Both the position numbers and the translations under genes were made by a program. From an uncultured Alphaproteobacteria bacterium (GTDB taxonomy: Bacteria; Pseudomonadota; Alphaproteobacteria; Puniceispirillales; Puniceispirillaceae), in the NCBI GenBank assembly GCA_937924895.1, contig CALEYP010000063.1, positions 1 through 12,985 on the forward strand: DNA of 12,985 bases, given 5' to 3'. Under the pieces are notes generated by a model that saw only the letters and a list, made by a program, of their open reading frames with translations, ran no database searches and was not told the DNA's origin. Of this stretch, positions 7,103-12,985 are shown one piece after another (within the stretch, counting starts at the first letter, position 1; every line of letters begins with the position of its first letter).

Positions 7103-7698
7103 CAGACGCCTGCAGGATTATCAACATCATGACCCATATCCGCCAAATCCTTATAGCGGTCACCAATACGGTGATGCGGATTGCCCCCTAATGAGCCGCC
7201 AAGCGCTACAAGGATTTCATCTTCGGCTGGCGCATCTGCGACATGGGTTTGGATGGTTTGATAATGCGAGCGTCTGCCCCCATCATCCTTATCCATTAGC
7301 GGGATGGTCAGCGCTGTCCCTGCCGCGCCTCTAGTATTCGCAAAAACGAGGTAGGATTTGGCATCAATGGCTTCGCGTAATTTATTGCCAAACCAAAGAG
7401 AATGGGTGAGGGCCTGGCCATGTTCAATTTCACCCCCCATTCCCACAACTGAGGCTTTGCCAACACCTTCGATAGCGCCACCAGAGAGTGAGAGAAGACA
7501 AGTCGTTAATCTCTCGCCTAAAATCGGGCAATAGGCTTTGATTTCTGGGCTTAAATCTTCGACAAACCCACGACCAAACCAAGGGTTTTTGATAATGGCA
7601 ATGGCGGCAAACAGCTTTGTAGGTGGGGTGACATCACGGCCACCATCGCTGCATGTTGTTTGTGACCATTCGATAATACGTCTGATTTCCAAGCTCAT
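7102..7698 (-). CDS. Amino acid synthesis family protein (DUF1185)
   Basis: This 198-residue cytoplasmic protein matches the DUF1185 / 'amino acid synthesis' family (PF06684), judged from the N-terminal EIRRIIEW, the KNPWFGRGFVEDL segment (37-49), the glycine-rich LSGGAIEGVGKASVVGMGGEIEHG region (71-94) and the C-terminal GGNPHHRIGDRYKDL (171-185). The biochemical role of the family is not established: the family name came from weak inference, and structural work described a chorismate-mutase-like fold variant. No classical catalytic triad or cofactor motif is visible. AAAGGATAC precedes the ATG on the minus strand and overlaps the stop of the upstream monooxygenase gene. Its stop overlaps the hydrolase start. 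The position between a flavin monooxygenase and a hydrolase suggests that it acts on an intermediate of the same pathway. The family call is good; the function is unknown. Confidence 0.83.
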   Translation of the reverse strand: MSLEIRRIIEWSQTTCSDGGRDVTPPTKLFAAIAIIKNPWFGRGFVEDLSPEIKAYCPILGERLTTCLLSLSGGAIEGVGKASVVGMGGEIEHGQALTHSLWFGNKLREAIDAKSYLVFANTRGAAGTALTIPLMDKDDGGRRSHYQTIQTHVADAPAEDEILVALGGSLGGNPHHRIGDRYKDLADMGHDVDNPAGV

Positions 7699-7709
7699 TA
7701 TTGTATCCT

Positions 7710-8753
7710 TTATGCCTTTTCTTGAAAGGCGGGCATAACTTTATCGATGAAAAGGGCGAGGCTCTTCTTCTGCGCCTCTAACCCTAAACCCATGCTGGCA
7801 TAATAGATAAAGCTATCAACGCCAATATTTTCATAAAGCCTTAATTTCTCAATCACCTCATCAGGGCTTCCGAACATAAGGTTTTCAGCGAGCATGTCAG
7901 GGTCAACGCGAACATTGCCAGACAGGGATTCAAGCGGGACCTTTTGCGGAAACCCATTGATGACATCGCCTGTTTTGGTCATCAAATTGCCAAACATAGC
8001 TAGTACAGATCTGACGGCATCAAGGGCCTCTTGCTTATCTGCCTCTGTTTCATAAACCGCGGAATGGCGCATCATCGCCCATTTACGCGTGAAAGGCTTT
8101 CCTGCTTTTTCAGCAGCGTCATCCAAGCGCTGGCGATAGGTTTCCGCCTCAGAAAATGGCATGGTGAAGGGCCAGCTCATAATATTGCAATCTTGTTCAA
8201 TGGCATAATCAAAGGTGATAGGAGAGCGTGCCGCCACCCAAATTGGAACATCTGTCTGGACTGGCTTGGGGCAAGATGTTGAAGTGGGGAACTGCCAAAT
8301 ATCGCCCTCATGCGCCACATCGCCTTGCCATAGCGCTTTGACAACAGGCAGCATTTCTTGCATGTAGCGCCAGCCATCTTTCTGATCAAGGCCCGGATGC
8401 ATGCGGTCAAATTCACGTTGATAGGCACCAGACCCGATGCCAAATTCCATCCGGCCATCACCGATTAAGTCAATCATGGCAGCTTCACCAGCCAGATTGA
8501 TGGGGTGCCAATAGGCGGCGTTCACAACCCCAGCACCAAGTCTGATATTTTTGGTATGTGTCGCCCACCACGTCATAAGCTGGAATGGGTTGGGCGCAAT
8601 TGTCATCTCAATGGCGTGATGTTCGGCGGCCCAGACAATCTCAAAGCCTGCTTCATCAGCCATCTTAACCATCTCAAGTGTATGGTCACGCACTGCTTGC
8701 ATCGAGATGCTGTCATCCATTCTCTCTAAATTTATGGCAAGTTGAAATTTCAT
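7710..8753 (-). CDS. LLM-class flavin-dependent monooxygenase
   Basis: This is a luciferase-like (bacterial luciferase superfamily) FMN-dependent oxygenase of 347 residues, expected to use reduced flavin and O2 to oxygenate a small organic substrate in the cytoplasm. The TIM-barrel pattern begins with MKFQLAINLERM (1-12) and continues with GFEIVWAAEHHAIEM (36-50), NIRLGAGVVNAAYWHPINLAGE (69-90), IGDGRMEFGIGSGAYQREFDRM (97-118) and PIWVAARSPITFDYA (170-184). These are typical of limonene-monooxygenase-like members of the class, though no substrate can be assigned. The start is set at 8753 because GAGGAG lies 7 bases upstream. An upstream in-frame GTG at 8774 would place that site inside the gene. 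The gene follows the aldehyde dehydrogenase by 32 bases and precedes DUF1185 by 11. Such two-component enzymes need a flavin reductase, and none is encoded nearby. Confidence 0.9.
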   Translation of the reverse strand: MKFQLAINLERMDDSISMQAVRDHTLEMVKMADEAGFEIVWAAEHHAIEMTIAPNPFQLMTWWATHTKNIRLGAGVVNAAYWHPINLAGEAAMIDLIGDGRMEFGIGSGAYQREFDRMHPGLDQKDGWRYMQEMLPVVKALWQGDVAHEGDIWQFPTSTSCPKPVQTDVPIWVAARSPITFDYAIEQDCNIMSWPFTMPFSEAETYRQRLDDAAEKAGKPFTRKWAMMRHSAVYETEADKQEALDAVRSVLAMFGNLMTKTGDVINGFPQKVPLESLSGNVRVDPDMLAENLMFGSPDEVIEKLRLYENIGVDSFIYYASMGLGLEAQKKSLALFIDKVMPAFQEKA

Positions 8754-8760
8754 TTTACAA

Positions 8761-8766
8761 CTCCTC
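8761..8766 (-). promoter_or_regulatory. Ribosome binding site that fixes the monooxygenase start
   Basis: Read on the minus strand this is GAGGAG, ending 7 bases before the ATG at 8751-8753. It supports the shorter protein beginning MKFQLAIN and argues against the GTG 21 bases upstream (8772-8774). Confidence 0.8.
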
Positions 8767-8785
8767 AATGTCACAAAAATCAGGC

Positions 8786-10264
8786 TTAACGAGGCTGAAA
8801 CGGATTAGCGATAGGCTCATCACTCATCGACATCCACACAGTTTTAGGTTTGGTATAATCATACATGGCCTGAAAACCGGCTTCACGGCCATGACCGGAA
8901 TGTTTGACGCCACCAAATTCAGCAATTGGGGAAATCGCACGGTAGGTATTCACCCACACAATTCCGGCTCTAATCGCTTTGCTCATCCGCAGCGCACGCG
9001 TGGCATTGCTGGTGAAAATCCCTGCGGCAAGGCCATAAATACTATCATTGGCCAGCGCTAGCACTTCGTCTTCGCTTGTAAAGCGTTGGACACATAACAC
9101 AGGGCCAAAAAGCTCGGTTTGAAGAATATCCATATCCTGACGCGGACATTCGAGGATGGTGGGCTCAAAATAATAGCCTGTTTCGCGTGCTACTCTTTTA
9201 CCGCCAGAGAGAAGCGTTGCCCCATCTGCTATGGCCCCTTCAATTTGTTGCTCAATTAAGGCGATTTGCGCCATGGTGCAAAGTGGTCCCATTTCGCTGG
9301 TATCGGCCATCGGGTCACCCAAGGTAATGCCAGCGGCTATCTGAGTGAGCTTTGCCAAGAACGCATCAGCGATAGTTTCATGTAGATAGAGGCGCGATCC
9401 AGCAACGCAGCTCTGGCCGGATGCGCCAAAAATACCAGCAACACAGCCATTGACGGCGCTATCCAATGCGGCATCATCAAAGACGATGAAGGGTGATTTA
9501 CCGCCAAGTTCCAGTGAGGTTTGGGCAAAATTCTCAGCCGAATTACGAATAATATGTTTGGCCGAGGCTGTCCCGCCTGTGAACGCAATACGTGCTACAT
9601 CAGGGTGCGTGGTTAACTGGGCACCGCATGGGTCTGCAAAACCAGAAATGATATTAATGACACCATCCGGAATGCCAGCTTCTTTCACTAATTTAGCAAA
9701 AGCTAGGAGCGGGGCAGACGCTTGCTCTGAGGCTTTCAGAATGATGGTGTTGCCAGTGGCAAGGGCAGGACCAATCTTTGTTGCAGATAAGAACATCTGT
9801 GAATTCCACGGAATGATCGCAGCTATCACACCAAGCGGCTCGCGCTCTGTGAAAACAAACATATCTGGCTTATCAATCGGCAGCGTATCGCCATGTAATT
9901 TATCGGCGGCGCCTGCAAAATAATGAAGATATTCCGCGATATAGGTACATTGCCATCTTGTTTCTTTAAATAGCTTACCAGTATCTTTTGTTTCTATTTG
10001 CCCAATTTCTTCAGAATGGCTGGCAAGCGCCTCTCCTAGCTTAGCAAGGGCTTTGCCTCGTTGGGTGGGTGTCATCTGTCCCCAAGGGCCGTCAAGCGCC
10101 CGTTTGGCGGCAGCAACGGCGCGCTCGACATCATCAGCTGTTGCCGCTGGGATTTCTGCCCAAGCTGCGCCTGTTGAGGGGTCATATGATTGGAATGTGG
10201 CGCCATCGCTGGCTTGCACGAATGCACCATCAATAAACATATCAAATTTCGTTAAATTTGCCAT
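8786..10264 (-). CDS. NAD(P)-dependent aldehyde dehydrogenase
   Basis: This is a soluble 492-residue enzyme of the aldehyde dehydrogenase superfamily that oxidises an aldehyde to its carboxylic acid. All key residues are present: Asn154 in IPWNSQ, Lys177 in ILKASE, the cofactor-loop FTGG (228-231), the general base Glu252 in LELGGKSP, the nucleophile Cys286 in GQSC and the NAD-binding Glu384 in ELFGPV. The size and motifs fit the broad betaine-aldehyde/phenylacetaldehyde type, and nothing visible narrows the substrate. AGGGAG lies upstream of the ATG at an acceptable distance, supporting the start. It is the first gene of the minus-strand operon with the flavin monooxygenase, DUF1185 protein and hydrolase, so it probably oxidises an aldehyde formed in that route. 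A 13-bp palindrome lies 21 bases upstream of its start codon and may be the operator of the operon. Confidence 0.93.
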   Translation of the reverse strand: MANLTKFDMFIDGAFVQASDGATFQSYDPSTGAAWAEIPAATADDVERAVAAAKRALDGPWGQMTPTQRGKALAKLGEALASHSEEIGQIETKDTGKLFKETRWQCTYIAEYLHYFAGAADKLHGDTLPIDKPDMFVFTEREPLGVIAAIIPWNSQMFLSATKIGPALATGNTIILKASEQASAPLLAFAKLVKEAGIPDGVINIISGFADPCGAQLTTHPDVARIAFTGGTASAKHIIRNSAENFAQTSLELGGKSPFIVFDDAALDSAVNGCVAGIFGASGQSCVAGSRLYLHETIADAFLAKLTQIAAGITLGDPMADTSEMGPLCTMAQIALIEQQIEGAIADGATLLSGGKRVARETGYYFEPTILECPRQDMDILQTELFGPVLCVQRFTSEDEVLALANDSIYGLAAGIFTSNATRALRMSKAIRAGIVWVNTYRAISPIAEFGGVKHSGHGREAGFQAMYDYTKPKTVWMSMSDEPIANPFQPR

Positions 10265-10285
10265 GGCGCAATCTCCCTCATCCCC

Positions 10286-10298
10286 CTGACAGTGTCAG
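10286..10298. promoter_or_regulatory. Candidate operator: perfect 13-bp palindrome CTGACAGTGTCAG
   Basis: The arms CTGACA and TGTCAG flank a single central base, a perfect dyad typical in size of sites bound by small dimeric repressors (TetR, GntR or similar). It ends 21 bases before the aldehyde dehydrogenase ATG, within the probable leader or core promoter, where a bound repressor would block transcription. No follow-on T-run exists, so it is not a terminator. The cognate regulator is not in the window unless it is the LysR protein. Confidence 0.45.
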
Positions 10299-10340
10299 AG
10301 AGTAAAGGGAGTTTGCAACGAAAATTGTTATAGATACGAA

Positions 10341-10352
10341 GGGAAGTTTCCC
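10341..10352. repeat. Short dyad GGGAAgtTTCCC downstream of the RND gene
   Basis: Five-base arms flank a 2-base centre, 20 bases past the RND stop codon in the direction of transcription. A loop of 2 bases is too tight for a good hairpin and no T-run follows, so it may be a protein site or a chance dyad rather than a terminator. Confidence 0.25.
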
Positions 10353-10372
10353 AGATCGCGAAATGGCAAAAT

Positions 10373-12985
10373 CTATTCAGCCGGCTCAGCCATTGGCGGC
10401 CTCGGTGATTTGCGTATTCTCGCGGATAGCTGGCCAATGAGGCGCGATAAACGTGCATCCACATTTGAGCCAAGAACCAATAAGGCTGGCGTGGCTAAGA
10501 GCGTTAAGATCGTTGCAAATGTCAGGCCACCAGCAATGGTGCTTGATAAATCTGTCCACCATTGTGACGACGGGGCACCAACAAGCACATCTCTATCGGC
10601 AAATTGAATGGTGAGTTCAAACACCATTGGCACAAGCCCTAAAATGGTTGTCACGGCAGTCAAAATCACTGGGCGGAAACGAGCTAGACCGGCATGGAAG
10701 GCGGCTTGCTGGGCCGTGTAACCCTTGCGTCTGAACTCATTGAAGGTGTCGATTAGAACAATATTATTATTCACCACAACCCCAGCAAGCGCGATAATAC
10801 CCAAGCCAGACATCACCACACCAAAGGGGCGACCAATAAGCCATAGGCCTAAGAACACACCGCCAGATGACAAGATAATCGCAGACATGGTCACAAATGT
10901 TTGCCAAGCGGAATTAAACTTGATCATCAAGATGAGAACCATCAAACATAAAGATAAGGCAAAGGATGAGCCAAGGAAGGCTTGTGTTTCTGCGATATCT
11001 TCATTCTCACCACCAAATGAAATCTGGCTATCACCAGAAAGCTCAATATCTGCCAGTGCAGTTTGCAAGGCCGCAATTTGTGTGGCTGGCAAAAGCCCTT
11101 CCTCGACATCTGCATCAATGTAATAAAAGCGATTACCATTTTTACGCTGGATATCGCCGCCTTTTGGTTGCGGGATCAGCTGTGCAAAAACAGAAAGAGG
11201 GACATAATTACCAGTGATTGTCGGGATACGCAGCTCTTCTAGCCTATCAAGATTTCTTTGGTCTTTTTGCAACCGCAATTTCACATCAAGTTCATCATCA
11301 GAATCATCTGGGCGATAATCTGAGATATCAATCCCTCTTGTGATTAATTTCACCATATTGCCGATGCTATCAATGGATACACCATGACGGGCTGCTTCAT
11401 CACGGTCAATTTGGATTGTCCATTCAATACCAGGCAAAGGGCGGCTGTCAGAGATATCAACAAATCCGCCCATCTCTTCCATAAGAGCGATAATCTCTTC
11501 GGTGGCACGAGCCGCTATGCTTAGGTCATTATTGAAGATTTCAATATTGATGGGGCGTCCACCACCTGGGCCATCTTGCTGTGCCTGAATATTAATATCC
11601 ACGCCTGCCAGCCCATCAAGACGCGCACGCATATCATCCATCAAAATGGTAGCTTTTTGTCTGTCTTGCCAATCATCAAAAACGGTTCGAATAAAACCGA
11701 TAGAGTCAGCGGCATCTTGACCAGAGGCTGGTTGTGATTTGGCATATTTCGCGGTGATACCGCCCAGATCTAAGATCCGTCCCTCTGCCTGTTGTACAAG
11801 CTGGTCACGTTCTTCAGCGGCAAGGTCACCTCTTGCCAAAATCTGCACGACTGCCTGCTCTGGTTCAACATCTGGGAAGAATGTTACGCCAAGTCCCGCT
11901 GAGAAATAGGCGCCAAATGAAAAGACCATGAAGCCTGCAACAGCGAGGACAACCATAAATGGGTATCGAATAGCGCGCTTTAAGATCCAGCGATAGCTGC
12001 GTGGGGCGGAGCGATGCGGCGTGGCTGTTGTCACAGCTTTCTTGCCAAACATACCACCCATGACCGGCACAAAAATGAGCGCCATGATAAGCGATGCCGA
12101 TAGCACAGCAATCACGGTAATCGGCAGATATTTCATAAAGCCGCCGACAATGCCTGGCCAGAAAAGCAACGGTAAAAACACCATCAATGCGGTAATAGTG
12201 GAGGCAATAATTGGCCAGGCCCTACGGCTGGCACCTTCTAAATAGGCTTGTTTGCGTGGCACCTGTTGGGCAAGACGCCTATCGGCATATTCTATCGTCA
12301 CAATCACGCCATCGACCAACATACCGGCCACGAGGATCAATGAGAATAGCACGACAAGATTCATCGTGACGCCGATATAGGACAAGATGGTGATGCCGAT
12401 GAGGAAAGAGCCTGGGATAGCGAGGCCAACTAATGTTGCGTTCCGCAAACCAAGGCTAGCAACAATCACAACCATCACAATGACAACAGCCGCACTCACA
12501 TTATTTCCTAAATCAGAGAGAAGGGTGTTAACCGTTTTTGAATCATCATACAGATAGCTAACCTTCACATCGCCTGGGATGAGTGGCGCCTCTTCATCAA
12601 TGATGGTGCGGGCAGCCTCAACTACTTCCAAGACATTGGCCCCCACACGTTTCTTGACATCAAGCACGATAGAGCTTTGGCCATTCACACGTGACCAGCC
12701 ATTCGCATCATCAAAGGCGCGGCGGACGGTGGCAATATCACTAAAGTGAATGGTGGTGCCATCACCCACCTTAATGGGCATATTGGCAAGCTCTTCTAGT
12801 GTTTCAATCACACCAGGCACTTTGACAACAAGACGTCCTGCGCCGGTATCAATCGCGCCTGCGGTCACAAGCTGGTTATTGGCTGAGACCAGGCTGATCA
12901 CGGTTGACGCGTCAAGCCCATAGGCTTCCATGGCACCCGCATCAATGAGGATTTCAACAACCTCATCCCTATCGCCACCAATTTC
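10373..12985 (-). CDS. RND-family efflux permease (AcrB/HAE1-like), N-terminus beyond window
   Basis: This is the inner-membrane pump of a tripartite exporter. The 870 residues here run to the stop; the Met at 12931 is internal and the reading frame is open to the window edge, where EIGGDRDEVVEILIDAGAMEAYGLD resembles the AcrB region near residue 180, so about 175 residues are missing. The order matches the family: porter domain remainder, membrane helices 2-6 (fragment residues about 165-310), second periplasmic domain, and helices 8-12. Helix 4 reads GMLVDGVIVTIEYADR, with Asp225 at the AcrB Asp407 position but Gly226 at Asp408. Helix 10 reads GVVVNNNIVLIDTFNEF, with Asn where AcrB has Lys940. 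The C-terminus is short and hydrophilic. The membrane-fusion partner would be expected upstream, outside the window. The substrate is unknown. Confidence 0.92.
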   Translation of the reverse strand, partial: EIGGDRDEVVEILIDAGAMEAYGLDASTVISLVSANNQLVTAGAIDTGAGRLVVKVPGVIETLEELANMPIKVGDGTTIHFSDIATVRRAFDDANGWSRVNGQSSIVLDVKKRVGANVLEVVEAARTIIDEEAPLIPGDVKVSYLYDDSKTVNTLLSDLGNNVSAAVVIVMVVIVASLGLRNATLVGLAIPGSFLIGITILSYIGVTMNLVVLFSLILVAGMLVDGVIVTIEYADRRLAQQVPRKQAYLEGASRRAWPIIASTITALMVFLPLLFWPGIVGGFMKYLPITVIAVLSASLIMALIFVPVMGGMFGKKAVTTATPHRSAPRSYRWILKRAIRYPFMVVLAVAGFMVFSFGAYFSAGLGVTFFPDVEPEQAVVQILARGDLAAEERDQLVQQAEGRILDLGGITAKYAKSQPASGQDAADSIGFIRTVFDDWQDRQKATILMDDMRARLDGLAGVDINIQAQQDGPGGGRPINIEIFNNDLSIAARATEEIIALMEEMGGFVDISDSRPLPGIEWTIQIDRDEAARHGVSIDSIGNMVKLITRGIDISDYRPDDSDDELDVKLRLQKDQRNLDRLEELRIPTITGNYVPLSVFAQLIPQPKGGDIQRKNGNRFYYIDADVEEGLLPATQIAALQTALADIELSGDSQISFGGENEDIAETQAFLGSSFALSLCLMVLILMIKFNSAWQTFVTMSAIILSSGGVFLGLWLIGRPFGVVMSGLGIIALAGVVVNNNIVLIDTFNEFRRKGYTAQQAAFHAGLARFRPVILTAVTTILGLVPMVFELTIQFADRDVLVGAPSSQWWTDLSSTIAGGLTFATILTLLATPALLVLGSNVDARLSRLIGQLSARIRKSPRPPMAEPAE

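Larger units (their letters stand above)
10265..10372. promoter_or_regulatory. Promoter/leader region of the aldehyde dehydrogenase operon
   Basis: The 108 bases lie between the RND gene end and the aldehyde dehydrogenase start, both on the minus strand. They hold two dyads (10286-10298 and 10341-10352) and, on the minus strand, weak -10-like strings (TATAAC near 10327-10332 and TTTACT near 10302-10307), with no convincing -35 partner. No strong rho-independent terminator for the RND gene is seen, so read-through into the operon cannot be excluded. Confidence 0.4.

Noticed and set aside
8754..8774. A longer monooxygenase starting at GTG 8774 (seven extra residues MTLRSCK)
   Set aside because: The extension contains the GAGGAG ribosome binding site of the ATG at 8753, and the family's N-terminus matches MKFQLAIN.
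8678..9061. Plus-strand reading frame of 127 codons
   Set aside because: It lies antisense across the well-supported monooxygenase and aldehyde dehydrogenase genes, has no recognisable domain and no good ribosome binding site.
9450..9923. Plus-strand reading frame of 157 codons
   Set aside because: It is the reverse complement of the aldehyde dehydrogenase catalytic region, whose motifs are complete on the minus strand.
10341..10352. GGGAAgtTTCCC as a rho-independent terminator for the RND gene
   Set aside because: The 2-base centre gives no workable loop and no U-tract follows in the transcript.
10725..11123. Plus-strand reading frame of 132 codons
   Set aside because: It is antisense to the RND permease, and its composition looks like a shadow of the minus-strand codons.
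10373..12985. Heavy-metal (CzcA-type) RND pump, suggested by the Asp-Gly in helix 4
   Set aside because: The helix 10-12 region (NNNIVLIDTFNEF and following) resembles HAE-type drug or solvent pumps; a single motif is not enough to call metal export.
1..12985. CRISPR arrays, tRNA genes, insertion sequences or phage genes
   Set aside because: No regularly spaced repeats, cloverleaf-like segments, transposase motifs or terminal inverted repeats were seen; coding sequence fills almost all of the window.

Overview
The window looks like chromosomal DNA of an alphaproteobacterium with moderate GC content (a little under 50% by eye). The strongest clue is the gene order permease-permease-GH13 alpha-glucosidase-ATPase, which matches the agl (alpha-glucoside) locus known from rhizobia. 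The tight packing (operon genes that touch or overlap, and two convergent gene pairs that overlap at their stop codons) would fit a streamlined marine alphaproteobacterium such as the SAR116 group, but that placement is an inference. No RNA gene, mobile element, CRISPR array or phage gene was seen.

Layout. (1) Positions 1-4104, plus strand: the distal part of an alpha-glucoside import and hydrolysis operon. It holds the end of aglF, then aglG, aglA and aglK. The binding protein (aglE) and any regulator would lie to the left, outside the window. (2) Positions 4101-6314: a divergent pair, a LysR-type regulator (minus) and a Bcr/CflA-like MFS exporter (plus), sharing a 114-bp AT-rich promoter region. 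(3) Positions 6311-10264, minus strand: a four-gene catabolic operon, transcribed as aldehyde dehydrogenase, then LLM-class flavin-dependent monooxygenase, then DUF1185 ('amino acid synthesis family') protein, then alpha/beta hydrolase. (4) Positions 10373-12985, minus strand: most of an RND-family efflux permease, whose N-terminal part (about 175 residues by comparison with AcrB) lies beyond the right edge.

How the genes work together. AglF and AglG form the membrane channel, AglK powers it, and cytoplasmic AglA hydrolyses the imported alpha-glucoside to glucose. The LysR protein probably controls the neighbouring exporter. The four-gene minus operon has the components of an oxidative degradation route: a flavin monooxygenase, a lactonase- or esterase-like hydrolase and an NAD(P)-dependent aldehyde dehydrogenase, plus a DUF1185 protein of unknown chemistry. 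Its substrate cannot be read from the sequence. It is the best candidate here for an undescribed pathway. A perfect 13-bp palindrome just upstream of its first gene is a plausible operator. No flavin reductase for the monooxygenase is in the window.
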